Part shown: positions 10,334 through 19,985 of the stretch, one piece after another | Layout of the letters: each line of letters opens with the position of its first letter | Numbering within the stretch: position 1 is the first letter of the stretch | NCBI RefSeq assembly: GCF_900103175.1 | Contig: NZ_FNLF01000002.1 | Location: forward strand, 186,001 to 250,000 | Origin: Tsukamurella pulmonis | Lineage (GTDB): Bacteria; Actinomycetota; Actinomycetes; Mycobacteriales; Mycobacteriaceae | Direction of reading: 5' to 3' | DNA: 64,000 bases | Notes under the pieces: generated by a model | Told to the model about the DNA's origin: nothing | Seen by the model: the letters and a program-made list of their open reading frames with translations, nothing else | The model's database searches: none | Made by a program: the position numbers and the translations under genes

Positions 10334-11323
10334 TCAGGCCGCGACGCGCTCCGGCTCGAGCTCGCGCCCGTACCGCGCGGCCAGCCACGCGCACATCATC
10401 AGCTGGAGCTGGTGGAAGATCATCAGCGGCAGTACCAGCAGGCCCACGGGTTGTCCGGCGAACAGCACCGCGGCCATCGGCAGGCCCGTGGCCATCGACT
10501 TCTTGGTGCCGCAGAACTGGACCGCGATCATGTCGGCACGGTCGAAGCCCATCTTCTCGGCGGTCGCACGCGTCATCCACAGCATGAGCAGCACCAGCGC
10601 CACCGAGAGCACGATCAGCTGGACGACGCCCACCCAGGAGACCTGGCTCCAGATGTGCTCGCGCATTCCCGCCGAGAACGCGGAGTAGACCACCAGCACG
10701 ATCGAGCCGCGGTCGACGTACTTCAGTGCCGCGGCGTGCTTGGTGACGAAGCCGCCCACCCAGGGCCGCAGCAGCTGGCCGAGCAGGAACGGCAGGAGCA
10801 GCTGCAGGCACAGGTCGATGATCGAGCTGCTGTGGAACTGCACCTCGCCGGTGGTCGCCATCAGGGCCAGGACCAGCAGCGGGGTGATGAAGACGCCGAG
10901 CAGGTTGGACACCGAGGCGCTCACGATCGCGCCCGGTACGTTGCCGCCCGCGATCGAGGTGAACGCGATCGAGGACTGCACCGTCGACGGCAGCAGCGTC
11001 AGGAACAGCACACCCGCGTACAGCTCGGGACGCAGCAGCACCTCCGGCGCGAACCGCAGCAGCACGCCGATGATCGGGAAGACGACGAAGGTGAAGCTCA
11101 GGATCACCACGTGCAGGCGCCAGTGCTTCAGGCCCGCGAGGGCCTCCTTCGGGTGGATCCGGGCGCCGTACAGGAAGAACAGGACCGCGATGGCGACGGT
11201 GACGGCGCCGTCGACCACCGGGACCGCACTCCCCTGCGCGGGGAAGAGCGCGGCGATGCCGACGGCGGCGAAGATCGCCAGGATGAAGCCGTCGATGGAG
11301 AGCTTGTCGAGGATCTTCTTCAT
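10334..11323 (-). CDS. Bile acid:sodium symporter family transporter (SBF-like)
   Basis: 329 residues with 9-10 membrane helices. The family signature includes FLTLLPSTVQSSIAFTSIAGGN in helix 4 and the second helical hairpin FCGTKKSMATGLPMA. This matches the SBF-like branch (YfeH type) of the BART superfamily, whose substrates are organic anions or remain unknown. The start ATG is 4 bases beyond the stop of the upstream SdpI-like gene, so the two are co-transcribed. It is not a clear ACR3 arsenite carrier. Likely inner-membrane location. Confidence 0.82.
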   Translation of the reverse strand: MKKILDKLSIDGFILAIFAAVGIAALFPAQGSAVPVVDGAVTVAIAVLFFLYGARIHPKEALAGLKHWRLHVVILSFTFVVFPIIGVLLRFAPEVLLRPELYAGVLFLTLLPSTVQSSIAFTSIAGGNVPGAIVSASVSNLLGVFITPLLVLALMATTGEVQFHSSSIIDLCLQLLLPFLLGQLLRPWVGGFVTKHAAALKYVDRGSIVLVVYSAFSAGMREHIWSQVSWVGVVQLIVLSVALVLLMLWMTRATAEKMGFDRADMIAVQFCGTKKSMATGLPMAAVLFAGQPVGLLVLPLMIFHQLQLMMCAWLAARYGRELEPERVAA

Positions 11324-11327
11324 CGCG

Positions 11328-11792
11328 TCAGGCGGGGCGCGCCTCGTGGTCGCACATGCCCTTGAGGGCGCACGCGCCGCAACCGCCGGTCACGCCGCAA
11401 TCGGCGGCCGGGTCGTCCGACGGTGCCTCGTCCGCGCTGCAGCAGGTGGCCTCCGGCATCTGCAGGCGGGCCTGGATCGATGCGGCCCGCGCGCCCTGCA
11501 GCGCGCCGAAACCGGCCAGGAACAGGCCCGCGAGCACCGCGACGCCGACGGTGACGAACGACCAGGGAGCATCCATCGCGAGACCGATCAGCGCGCCGGC
11601 GGCGAAGATGACGCCCGCACCCACCAGACCCGGGCCGGCCACGCGGTTCGCGGTACGCCAGAGCAGCGGGTCGGAGAGCGTCTGTTCGGTGCGCACGCCG
11701 ACGACGCCGTTCTCCGGCAGGCGGCCGGCGAGCCCGGCACCGCCCACGACGACGGCCGCCACGGCGGCCACAGCGAGGATCACAACCAGCAC
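11328..11792 (-). CDS. SdpI-family membrane protein with Cys-rich C-terminus
   Basis: 154 residues. GTG at 11792 is chosen because GGAGGGG lies 7 bases before it; a longer frame to 11843 has no such site. Three hydrophobic segments carry the SdpI pattern NGVVGVRTEQTLSDPLLWRTANR in the first extramembrane loop. SdpI proteins act as immunity or signalling partners for secreted toxins in Bacillus, while most actinobacterial members have no known role. The last 40 residues are unusual, with seven cysteines (CC, C, C-x2-C... C-x4-C spacing) and a final His, suggesting metal or metalloid binding. It occupies the Rv0039c position before leuS. Confidence 0.7.
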   Translation of the reverse strand: MLVVILAVAAVAAVVVGGAGLAGRLPENGVVGVRTEQTLSDPLLWRTANRVAGPGLVGAGVIFAAGALIGLAMDAPWSFVTVGVAVLAGLFLAGFGALQGARAASIQARLQMPEATCCSADEAPSDDPAADCGVTGGCGACALKGMCDHEARPA

Positions 11793-11859
11793 GAACACCC
11801 CTCCAGTGTAGGTTCGGCGCGAATTTCGTCCGATCAGGGGCACGATTTAGGCTGGTGGG

Positions 11860-14709
11860 GTGACGCAGAACGTTGAACAGAGTCCCTCGGCCGGCCCCGC
11901 TCACCGGTACACGGCCGAGCTCGCGGGCACCATCGAGCAGCGGTGGCGCGAGCAGTGGCGCGACGGTGGCGTCTTCCACGCCCCGAACCCCGTCGGGCCC
12001 CTGCAGGGCGACGGTGCGCTCCCCGCCGAGAAGCTGTTCATCCTCGACATGTTCCCGTACCCGTCCGGTGCGGGCCTGCACGTCGGGCACCCGCTGGGCT
12101 TCATCGCGACGGACGTCTTCGGCCGGTACCACCGGATGAACGGCGCCAACGTGCTGCACACGATGGGCTTCGACGCCTTCGGCCTGCCGGCCGAGCAGTA
12201 CGCGGTGCAGACCGGCACCCACCCGCGCGTGACCACCGAGAAGAACATCACGCGCTACCTCGAGCAGATCGCCACGCTGGGCCTGGCCCACGACGAGCGG
12301 CGCCGCATCTCCACCACGGATCCCGAGTTCTACCACTGGACGCAGTGGATCTTCCTGCAGATCTACAACTCCTGGTACGACGCGGACCAGGACCGCGCCC
12401 GGCCCATCGCCGAGCTGGAGGCCGAGTTCGACTCCGGCGCCCGCGCGCTGGACGACGGGCGGGACTGGAGCGCGCTGAGCGCGTCGGAGAAGGCCGCGGT
12501 GCTCGACGATCACCGCCTGGTCTACGAGAGCAACTCGCTGGTGAACTGGTGCCCGGGCCTGGGCACCGTCCTCGCCAACGAGGAGGTCACCGCCGACGGC
12601 CGCAGTGAGCGCGGCAACTTCCCCGTCTACCGCAAGCAGCTGCGGCAGTGGATGATGCGGATCACGGCCTACGCCGACCGCCTGATCGACGACCTGGACG
12701 TGCTGGACTGGCCCGAGAAGGTCAAGTCCATGCAGCGCAACTGGATCGGTCGCAGCCGCGGCGCGCGCGTCGCGTTCGTCGCCGCGAACGAGCGGATCGA
12801 GGTCTTCACCACCCGCCCCGACACCCTGTTCGGCGCGACGTACATGGTGCTCTCCCCCGAGCACCCGCTGGTCGAGACGCTGACCGCCGCCGCCTGGCCC
12901 GCCGGCGTGGACGAGCGCTGGACCGGTGGCGCCGCCTCCCCCGCCGAGGCCGTCGCCGCCTACCGCGCGTCGATCGCGGCGAAGTCCGATCTCGAGCGCC
13001 AGGAGGGCAAGGAGAAGACGGGCGTCTTCCTGGGAACCACCGCGGTGAACCCGCTCAGCGGCGCCGAGATCCCCGTGTTCATCGGCGATTACGTGCTCAT
13101 GGGCTACGGCACCGGTGCCATCATGGCCGTGCCCGGCCACGACGCGCGCGACCACGAGTTCGCCACGAAGTTCGGCCTGCCCATCATCGAGGTCATCGGC
13201 AACGAGGCCGGTGTCGTCGACGAGGCCTTCACCGGCGAGGGGCCCGCGGTGAACTCCGCGAACGCCGAGTTGGACATCAACGGCCTGGGCATCGTCGAGG
13301 CCAAGGCCGCCGTGATCGCGTACCTGGAGAAGACGGGCGCCGGCCGCGGCACCGTCCAGTACAAGCTGCGCGACTGGCTCTTCGCGCGCCAGCGGTACTG
13401 GGGCGAGCCCTTCCCCATCGTCTTCGACGCCGACGGTGCGCCGCACGCCCTGCCGGAATCCGATCTGGCGGTGCTGCTCCCGGAGGTCGAGGACTACGCG
13501 CCGGTGGCCTTCGATCCGGAGGACTCCGCCTCCGAGCCCTCTCCCCCGCTGGCCAAGGCCACCGACTGGCTGCACGTGGAGCTGGACCTGGGCGACGGCC
13601 TCAAGGACTACACCCGCGACGCGAACGTCATGCCGCAGTGGGCCGGCAGCTCCTGGTACCAGCTGCGCTACGTGGATCCGACCAACTCGGAGGCGTTCTG
13701 CGCCAAGGAGAACGAGGCGTACTGGATGGGCCCGCGGCCGGAGGTCAACGGCGCCCAGGATCCCGGCGGCGTGGACCTGTACGTGGGCGGCGTGGAGCAC
13801 GCGGTGCTGCACCTGCTGTACGCGCGGTTCTGGCACAAGGTGCTCTTCGACCTGGGCTACGTCACTTCCCGCGAGCCGTACCGGAAGCTGTTCAACCAGG
13901 GCTACATCCAGGCCTACGCCTACACGGACTCGCGCGGCGTCTATGTGCCGGCCGACGAGGTGGTCGAGCGCGACGGGAAGTTCTTCCTGGGCGAGCAGGA
14001 GGTCAACCGCGAGTACGGAAAGATGGGCAAGTCCCTGAAGAACTCCGTCGCCCCGGACGACATCGCCCGTGAGTACGGCGCCGACACCCTGCGCGTCTAC
14101 GAGATGTCCATGGGCCCGCTGGATCAGGACCGCGCGTGGGCGACCAAGGACGTCGTCGGCGCGCAGCGCTTCCTGCAGCGCGCCTGGCGCGCGGTGGTCG
14201 ACGAGGAGACCGGTGCCGTCCGCGTCACCGACGAGACACCGTCCGACGAGTCGATGCGGGTGCTGCACAAGACGATCGCCGGCGTGCGCGAGGACTACGC
14301 GGAGATGCGCGACAACACCGCCATCGCCAAGCTGATCGAGCTGACCAACCACCTCACCAAGGCGTACCCCGGCGGCGCACCCCGTGCGCTGGCGGAGCCG
14401 CTGGCACTGATGCTCGCGCCGGTCGCCCCGCACATCGCCGAGGAGCTGTGGAACCGACTGGGCCACACCGAGTCCCTGGCGCACGGCCCCTTCCCGGTGG
14501 CCGAGGGCCAGTGGCTGGTGCAGGACACCGTCGAGATCCCGGTGCAGGTCAAGGGCAAGGTCCGCAGCCGCATCACCGTGGGCGCCGACGCCTCCGACGA
14601 GGCCCTCGAAGCGGCCGCCCTGGCCGACCCGAAGATCGCCGAGCTGCTCGACGGTGCTCCTCGCAAGGTCATCGTCGTCTCGGGCAAGCTCGTCAACATC
14701 GTTCCGTAG
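11860..14709 (+). CDS. leuS: Leucyl-tRNA synthetase
   Basis: 949 residues, the usual length. The class I signatures are present: HVGH (the HIGH motif, about residues 73-76) and KMGKS (the KMSKS motif, about 724-728). Between them lies a CP1 editing domain with a [15 protein letters not shown] segment. Several actinobacteria-specific insertions are visible. It charges tRNA-Leu and hydrolyses mischarged products in the cytoplasm. GTG at 11860 follows a divergent 67-base gap with the SdpI-type gene. Confidence 0.97.
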   Translation: MTQNVEQSPSAGPAHRYTAELAGTIEQRWREQWRDGGVFHAPNPVGPLQGDGALPAEKLFILDMFPYPSGAGLHVGHPLGFIATDVFGRYHRMNGANVLHTMGFDAFGLPAEQYAVQTGTHPRVTTEKNITRYLEQIATLGLAHDERRRISTTDPEFYHWTQWIFLQIYNSWYDADQDRARPIAELEAEFDSGARALDDGRDWSALSASEKAAVLDDHRLVYESNSLVNWCPGLGTVLANEEVTADGRSERGNFPVYRKQLRQWMMRITAYADRLIDDLDVLDWPEKVKSMQRNWIGRSRGARVAFVAANERIEVFTTRPDTLFGATYMVLSPEHPLVETLTAAAWPAGVDERWTGGAASPAEAVAAYRASIAAKSDLERQEGKEKTGVFLGTTAVNPLSGAEIPVFIGDYVLMGYGTGAIMAVPGHDARDHEFATKFGLPIIEVIGNEAGVVDEAFTGEGPAVNSANAELDINGLGIVEAKAAVIAYLEKTGAGRGTVQYKLRDWLFARQRYWGEPFPIVFDADGAPHALPESDLAVLLPEVEDYAPVAFDPEDSASEPSPPLAKATDWLHVELDLGDGLKDYTRDANVMPQWAGSSWYQLRYVDPTNSEAFCAKENEAYWMGPRPEVNGAQDPGGVDLYVGGVEHAVLHLLYARFWHKVLFDLGYVTSREPYRKLFNQGYIQAYAYTDSRGVYVPADEVVERDGKFFLGEQEVNREYGKMGKSLKNSVAPDDIAREYGADTLRVYEMSMGPLDQDRAWATKDVVGAQRFLQRAWRAVVDEETGAVRVTDETPSDESMRVLHKTIAGVREDYAEMRDNTAIAKLIELTNHLTKAYPGGAPRALAEPLALMLAPVAPHIAEELWNRLGHTESLAHGPFPVAEGQWLVQDTVEIPVQVKGKVRSRITVGADASDEALEAAALADPKIAELLDGAPRKVIVVSGKLVNIVP

Positions 14710-14725
14710 CAGGGGAGTACCGGCC

Positions 14726-15751
14726 ATGACCTCGCTCGCCGAGCAGCTCATGGCCGGTCCCCGCGGGCGCGCGCTGTGTCTGCTCGCCGCATGTTTCGCC
14801 GATGAGCGCGTCTCGCAAGCGGATCGGGTGATCGCGACCAGGCTCGACACCACGGTCGAGACGGGCTGGTTCTCATCGGGTGCGATCGTGCTCGAACAGG
14901 GCTCGGAGCGTCAGGTGGAGGCCCTCGTCGGCGCGTTGGCGGGCGTCTGTGCGATCGACGGCCTGTGGGTCAGGCTTGCGCTGGAGTGCGTCGTCGACGA
15001 AGCGATGTACTGGCAGGAGCCCCGCGGCCTCCTCGCATCGCGCCGGGAATTGCAGCCGGCGCTCGCCAGGATCGCGGGGATCATCGCTCAGAGCCCCGCT
15101 GCCGAGTGGTGGACGGCGGCGCTGTCGCCCGTGGAGTACCAGGTGCGGTTCCTGCCGGTCGACCACGTCGCTGCGATCGACGCCCCCGCGGAGACGATCC
15201 TCGCGGATGCGTTCCGTCGCCGTGATGTGGGTGAGCCCTCCGGGTACCTGTCCGCCTGGTGGTCGGTGCCGCCGTTCGGTCTGATTCGGACCTGTCCGGC
15301 GCCCGCGGGCGAGCCGAGTGGGTTGTTCCTGGTCGAGGACGGGTGGGGCCAGACGGAAGCGACTGTTCATTGCGCTCGCATGCGATCACCGCGCGTCCTC
15401 GAGATCGATTCCGTCGACGTCTGGGCACGGCTGTGTAGGGCGCATGCATTCGACGCCACAGAGACGAAATCCCGTGACTGGTACCGCACTACTGGTCTGT
15501 CCAGTACCCGTTGGGCGATGCCGGATTGGCGCTCGGTGGCGCGGGAGTTCGACGCGGTGCACCTGCAGGTGGGTGCCTATCTGGCGGCGAGCGGCACGGC
15601 GATCGAGGTGGGCCCGGGGGTGCACTCGGTGATCGCGGGGTGGGCGCCGGGGGAGACGTTCTGGCTCACGGATGTGGTGGAAGTCGAACCGCAGGGGCGG
15701 GTCTTCGTCAAGGATGAGGGCGACGACCTGTGGCATCCCGCGGAGGAGTGA
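14726..15751 (+). CDS. Unrecognised protein downstream of leuS
   Basis: 341 residues. ATG at 14726 has AGGGGAG (14711-14717) before it, 16 bases after the leuS stop, so read-through transcription from leuS is likely. The N-terminal half is helical with Ala/Leu/Val stretches; the C-terminal half is beta-rich with many Trp and Gly (AWWSVPPFG, VIAGWAPGETFWLTDVV). No signal peptide, membrane helix or catalytic motif is recognised. It is followed after 2 bases by a DinB-type protein gene. An adaptor or immunity-type role cannot be excluded. GC is slightly lower than in leuS. Confidence 0.6.
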   Translation: MTSLAEQLMAGPRGRALCLLAACFADERVSQADRVIATRLDTTVETGWFSSGAIVLEQGSERQVEALVGALAGVCAIDGLWVRLALECVVDEAMYWQEPRGLLASRRELQPALARIAGIIAQSPAAEWWTAALSPVEYQVRFLPVDHVAAIDAPAETILADAFRRRDVGEPSGYLSAWWSVPPFGLIRTCPAPAGEPSGLFLVEDGWGQTEATVHCARMRSPRVLEIDSVDVWARLCRAHAFDATETKSRDWYRTTGLSSTRWAMPDWRSVAREFDAVHLQVGAYLAASGTAIEVGPGVHSVIAGWAPGETFWLTDVVEVEPQGRVFVKDEGDDLWHPAEE

Positions 15752-15753
15752 AC

Positions 15754-16392
15754 ATGATCGGCTCGGTTCGGGAACTGGCACTCGCGGAGCGCGCGAGCCT
15801 GCTCGAACTCATCGAGACCCTGACCCCGGACCAGTGGGCCACGCCGAGCCTGTGCGAGGGCTGGACGGTGCGGGACGTGGTGGCCCATCACTTCAGCTAC
15901 GACATGCTCACCGCCGGCCAGACGGCCCGGCGGATCATCACGGGCCTGCGCCACCCGGGCGGCCCGAACGCACTGGGCATCGAGTACCTCGCGGATCAGA
16001 GCACTGACGAACTGGTGGAGACGGTCCGCCGACACCTCGATCCGCGCGGCATCGTCACGGCGTTCGGCTGTCGGGTCGCGCTGACCGACGGCATGCACCA
16101 CCAGCAGGACGTCCGTCGCCCTCTCGGCCTGCCGCGGTCGATCCCCGAGGAGCGGCTGCGGCCCGCGCTGGACTTCTCCCTCTGGGCGCCGCCGATCCGT
16201 GGCGTGGTGCACGGCAGGGGTGTGCGCCTGATCGCCGACGATCTGGACTGGGCCTTCGGTCGCGGCCCCGAGGTGCGCGGCCCCGGCGAGGCGGTGCTCA
16301 TGGCGCTCGGCGGGCGCAGTCACGCCCTCCGCGACCTCACCGGTCCCGGATGGGATCGACTGGCGCGCAACCTCGGTCACGCCGCAGCGTAA
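15754..16392 (+). CDS. DinB-superfamily / maleylpyruvate isomerase-like protein
   Basis: 212 residues. The N-terminus has the four-helix-bundle signature LTPDQWATPSLCEGWTVRDV followed by VAHHF, typical of mycothiol-dependent maleylpyruvate isomerase N-terminal domains (TIGR03083 type). The later metal-site histidine is seen in TDGMHHQQD. These proteins are metal-dependent thiol transferases or isomerases; the substrate is unknown. ATG at 15754 has GGAGGAG (15742-15748) before it. Its last 16 bases overlap the convergent HNH gene. Confidence 0.75.
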   Translation: MIGSVRELALAERASLLELIETLTPDQWATPSLCEGWTVRDVVAHHFSYDMLTAGQTARRIITGLRHPGGPNALGIEYLADQSTDELVETVRRHLDPRGIVTAFGCRVALTDGMHHQQDVRRPLGLPRSIPEERLRPALDFSLWAPPIRGVVHGRGVRLIADDLDWAFGRGPEVRGPGEAVLMALGGRSHALRDLTGPGWDRLARNLGHAAA

Positions 16393-18002
16393 TCGTCCAT
16401 CGGCCACGGCGGATCGACGCGCCAGTGGTTGTCGGTGTCGTGTTGGGCGAGCAGATCCTCGAGGAGGGGCGGGCCGTGCGGACCGTCGAGGATCGCGGCG
16501 ATGTCGTCGTGGATGGTGCCGACGAACTCGCGGTACAGCGCGCGCTCGTCCTGCTCTCGCCAGGCATCGGCGTACTGCTGGTGCCGCTGGCGGTGGTGTT
16601 CGACGGCGAGGCGGTAGAGCTCCTCCGGATGGTGCTGGTGATTGACTCGGAACTCTCCGGTGGGATCGGCGGTGCGCCGCCAGCCCGTGCGGCCCGCGGA
16701 GTCATCGCCCTCGGGCAGGGTGATGGTCTCGAAGCCCCGCCGGACATCGTCGCGGCGGGGGACGACCTTGCCGTGGTGCGCGTCGCAGGCGAGCGTCAGG
16801 ACGTCGATGTCGGTGCGCCCGCCGTCCGCCCACTCGGTGATGTGATGGACCTGGCAGCGCGTGGCCGGTGCATCGCAACGCGGTGCACTGCACCCCTTCT
16901 CCGAGCCGTACAGCGCGATGCGCTGATCCGCCGAGGCGAGCCGCTTCTCCCGCCCGAGGTACAGCGGGCGTCCGACCACATCCAGCAGCAGGACGTACCG
17001 GGGGTTCGCACCCATCATCCGCAGTGCGTCCTCGACGGGGAGTCGCCCACCCGTGGCGGTGGTCGCGATGCCGGTCTCGGACTCGAGCTGATCGATGTCG
17101 AGGGTGATCACGGGCACGCACGGCAGTCCGCGGTGCTGCCCGAGCGCGCCGGAGGCGATCACGGCCCGCAGCGCCGCCACGAGCGCGTCGTGATTGCGCT
17201 GCGCCGCGGTGCGGCGATCCCGCTTCGCCGCCGCGGCAACGGCATCGGCGTCGTCCGTGTCGACCGGCGCGTCCGCGTCGTCGGGGTTGTTCACGCCGGG
17301 CCGGGCCAGCTTCTCCAGCACCACGTCCATCAGCGCACGCGCCTCCGGCGACAGCGCTCCGGCCAGCGCCGACATCAAGTCGTCACCCTGTTTGCCGACG
17401 GTGAGCTCGCGGGCGCGAGTGATGTCTTCGGAGGAGGGCTCGGCACCGTCGGGATCGATGTGTTCGTACGCGCGACGTCCGAGCGCGGCGATGTCGTCCG
17501 GAGTGCACCCGCCGACGGCGGCGGTGACCAGCATGTCCTCCAGGTCGTGGAGCTTGGGAAGGGACAGCTTGCGCGAGCACTTGTCGAGTGCCTTCTCGAT
17601 CGACACCGCGTGCCGCTCGGAGAGCAGTCCCTCCCGTTGGGCGGCGGCGAGCACCGCACGGACGGGCCCCGGCGCGTGGCCGTGCTCCTGCCGCGGTGCG
17701 CGGGAGCGGGCACCCCGGATACGGTCCTGCGCTTCCGATCCGGCCAGATGCAAATGATCGATCAGCATCTCCTTCGCGCCGGTGTAACCGAGCTGCGAGT
17801 GCAGGCCCTGCTCGATGCCGACTTCGGTGAGCCAGTGCTGGCTGCTGGGGACCTTCCGGGCGGCGCACTCGAGCCGACGGAGCGCATCGAGCACCTCGGG
17901 GGAGGACAACATCACGGGGTTCGCCGCCGCGAGCCTCTCCGAGGCTTGTTCGAAGGAGGCGAGCGCATCGAGATACTCAGCAGCAGTGTCCGTCTCGACC
18001 AT
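16377..18002 (-). CDS. HNH endonuclease with DUF222 domain (13E12 repeat family)
   Basis: 541 residues. The N-terminal two thirds match DUF222: helical, with SQHWLTEVGIEQGLHSQLGY and the A-L-S-P-E-A-RAL-D segment. The C-terminal HNH domain has Cys pairs and the HH core (CSAPRCDAP, CQVHHITEWADGG, LACDAHH). In mycobacteria this family (13E12 repeats) is present in many copies and is often linked to mobile DNA. A nuclease activity is expected; a role in transposition, homing or phage defence is unknown. It is convergent with the DinB gene and divergent from a winged-helix protein across 120 bases. Confidence 0.88.
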   Translation of the reverse strand: MVETDTAAEYLDALASFEQASERLAAANPVMLSSPEVLDALRRLECAARKVPSSQHWLTEVGIEQGLHSQLGYTGAKEMLIDHLHLAGSEAQDRIRGARSRAPRQEHGHAPGPVRAVLAAAQREGLLSERHAVSIEKALDKCSRKLSLPKLHDLEDMLVTAAVGGCTPDDIAALGRRAYEHIDPDGAEPSSEDITRARELTVGKQGDDLMSALAGALSPEARALMDVVLEKLARPGVNNPDDADAPVDTDDADAVAAAAKRDRRTAAQRNHDALVAALRAVIASGALGQHRGLPCVPVITLDIDQLESETGIATTATGGRLPVEDALRMMGANPRYVLLLDVVGRPLYLGREKRLASADQRIALYGSEKGCSAPRCDAPATRCQVHHITEWADGGRTDIDVLTLACDAHHGKVVPRRDDVRRGFETITLPEGDDSAGRTGWRRTADPTGEFRVNHQHHPEELYRLAVEHHRQRHQQYADAWREQDERALYREFVGTIHDDIAAILDGPHGPPLLEDLLAQHDTDNHWRVDPPWPMDDYAAA

Positions 18003-18122
18003 CGGCCACCCCCTCTCACTATCGCAAGTCTACGCCGAGATTCGAGGCAGTGCCATGGAATAGAACGTAGTAGCGACGACGAACCGAATGCTCTAGCCTG
18101 GTGAACGACGAGGGGGAACCGG

Positions 18123-19304
18123 ATGCGACTGATCGACGACGCCGAACGCCGCGCCCGCATGGGACGCCGCCACGCGCTCGCCCCGCAGCACCGCGTGCGT
18201 ACGGTTCTCGACGCGGTGCGCGCAGTCGGCGTGCTGCACGCGACAGAGCCGGCGACCCCGTACCTTTCGGTCCACGCGCGCACGGACGGCTTCGCGATCG
18301 GAGACCTGGAGTGCGAGCTCTACGACCGGCGGTCCCTGGTCAAGCAACTCGCGATGCGCCGCACCATGTTCGTCTTCCCCCGCGAGTTGTTGCCGGCGGC
18401 GCTCGGCGCACCGTCGGCGCGGGTGGCGGTGCAGGAGCACGCCAAGGTGCGCAAGGACGCGGAGGCGGGCGGGATCGCCGACGACGGTGCCGCGTGGCTC
18501 GCCGAGGCGCGCCGAGCGGTCCTGGACGCCCTGCGCGGGCGTGAGCTCAGTGCGCAGGAGCTGCGGGAGACGGTGCCCGAGCTCGCGGGCCGGGTGACCC
18601 TCTTCGAGGGCAAGAAGTACGGCGGCGACTCGCATCTCGCGCCCCGCGTGCTGACCTGGCTCGGCGCGACGGGCGCTCTCGCGCGCGCCCACAACGCCAG
18701 TCACTGGCGGGTGAACCGCAATCGGTGGGCCCGCGCGGACGACTGGCTGGGCGGGCCGATCGAGACCGTCGACCCCGCAGCGGGCTATGCGATCCTGGTG
18801 CGCGAGTACCTGCGCGCCTTCGGGCCCGCCACCGAGACCGACGTGGTGTGGTGGTTCGGTGCCACCAAGGCCGCGATCCGCGCTGCGCTGGCCGAGATCG
18901 GCGCCGTGCCGGTGCGGTTGGAGCGCGAGGGTACCGGCTGGGTGCTGCCCGACGACGTCGAGCCGGTCACCCCGATCGAACCCTGGGCCGCGCTGCTCCC
19001 CGCGCTCGACCCTACGTCGATGGGGTGGAAGGAGCGCGACTTCTACCTCGATCCCGCGTTCGCTCCGGCGATCTTCGACCGCGCCGGCAACGCGGGTACC
19101 ACCGCATGGTGGGACGGGCGCATCGTCGGGGCGTACACGCAGGGTGAGGACGGCTCCGTCGAGCTGGTACTGGCGCCGGGGACGCCCCGCGCCGCGCGCA
19201 CAGCGCTCGACGTGGAGGCGGTGCGGTTGCAGGAGTGGCTGGCGGGCCAGCGGGTGAACTCGATCTACAAGTCCCCGATCACGCTGCCGGCGTACGACGG
19301 CTGA
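18123..19304 (+). CDS. Winged-helix DNA-binding protein (HTH_42 / YcaQ-AlkX type)
   Basis: 393 residues. The family signatures are an N-terminal segment with the HATEPATPYLSVHAR motif, LVKQLAMRRTMFVF, the central LFEGKKYGGDSHLAPRVL, the AFGPATETDVVWWFG motif and the C-terminal PALDPTSMGWKERDFYLD. HTH_42 proteins include DNA glycosylases active on alkylated or crosslinked bases (AlkX/YcaQ), so DNA-damage repair is a reasonable inference. ATG at 18123 is preceded by a GAGGGGGAA ribosome-binding site. It abuts the convergent O-methyltransferase with no gap. Confidence 0.8.
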   Translation: MRLIDDAERRARMGRRHALAPQHRVRTVLDAVRAVGVLHATEPATPYLSVHARTDGFAIGDLECELYDRRSLVKQLAMRRTMFVFPRELLPAALGAPSARVAVQEHAKVRKDAEAGGIADDGAAWLAEARRAVLDALRGRELSAQELRETVPELAGRVTLFEGKKYGGDSHLAPRVLTWLGATGALARAHNASHWRVNRNRWARADDWLGGPIETVDPAAGYAILVREYLRAFGPATETDVVWWFGATKAAIRAALAEIGAVPVRLEREGTGWVLPDDVEPVTPIEPWAALLPALDPTSMGWKERDFYLDPAFAPAIFDRAGNAGTTAWWDGRIVGAYTQGEDGSVELVLAPGTPRAARTALDVEAVRLQEWLAGQRVNSIYKSPITLPAYDG

Positions 19305-19943
19305 TCAGCGCACCACCGCGATCGCCAGGCCGTCCCAGCCCTTGATCCCGACGGTCTGCAGTGCGGTGGAGTCCAGGCGCGGGTCGGTGCCGAGCCGTTC
19401 GAGCGCGCTGCGGATGCCCTCGCCGTCGGCGGTCTCGTCGTGCAGGCGACGGACCACGTTGTCGAGCACGATGACCGTGCCCGGAACACTCAGTCGCAGG
19501 GCCCAATCGAGGTAGGCGCGGTTGTTCGCCTTGTCCGCGTCGATGAAGACCAGACCGAACGGCCCGTCGACGAACGGGAGGGTGTCGAGTGCGGCGCCGA
19601 CCCGGATCTCGACCCGGTCCCCGAGGCCCGCGGTGTCGAGGCTCGCCCGCGCCACCTCGGCGTGCTCGGGGGAGTGCTCGAGGGTGACGACGGAGCCCTC
19701 GGGGCCGACCGCCCGCGCGAGCCACGCGGTGCTGTAGCCGCCCAGCGTGCCGATCTCGAGGACGCGGTCGGCACGGGCGATGCTCGCCAGCAGGTAGAGG
19801 AATTTGCCCTGCGTGGCGGAGACGGCGATGTCCGGCAGGCCGCCCTCGGCCTGCGCGACGCGGATCGGCTCGAACTCGGCCGCATCGACGGCGACGGTCC
19901 GCTCCAGGTAGTCGTCCGTCTCTGCCCACGACTCGCTGCTCAC
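19305..19943 (-). CDS. SAM-dependent O-methyltransferase (family 3)
   Basis: 212 residues. The SAM-binding motif LEIGTLGGYSTAWLARAV, the acidic loop VVTLEHSPEHAEVAR and the metal-site FIDADKANNRAYLDWAL with VLDNVVR place it in the CCoAOMT/catechol-O-methyltransferase-like group, which needs a divalent cation. The substrate is unknown. It starts with GTG at 19943; its stop is directly adjacent to that of the winged-helix gene. The SDR gene ends on one side and the two are separated by 42 bases on the same strand, so they may share a transcript. Confidence 0.87.
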   Translation of the reverse strand: MSSESWAETDDYLERTVAVDAAEFEPIRVAQAEGGLPDIAVSATQGKFLYLLASIARADRVLEIGTLGGYSTAWLARAVGPEGSVVTLEHSPEHAEVARASLDTAGLGDRVEIRVGAALDTLPFVDGPFGLVFIDADKANNRAYLDWALRLSVPGTVIVLDNVVRRLHDETADGEGIRSALERLGTDPRLDSTALQTVGIKGWDGLAIAVVR

Positions 19944-19985
19944 GGCCCCGACCCTACGCCGATCGTCCGCCCCGGGCCACGGGGT

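Noticed and set aside
11320-14853. A reading frame of over 1000 codons antisense to leuS
   Set aside because: It mirrors leuS codon bias in 70% GC DNA, is rich in Val/Gly/Arg/His without domains, and has no plausible start region.
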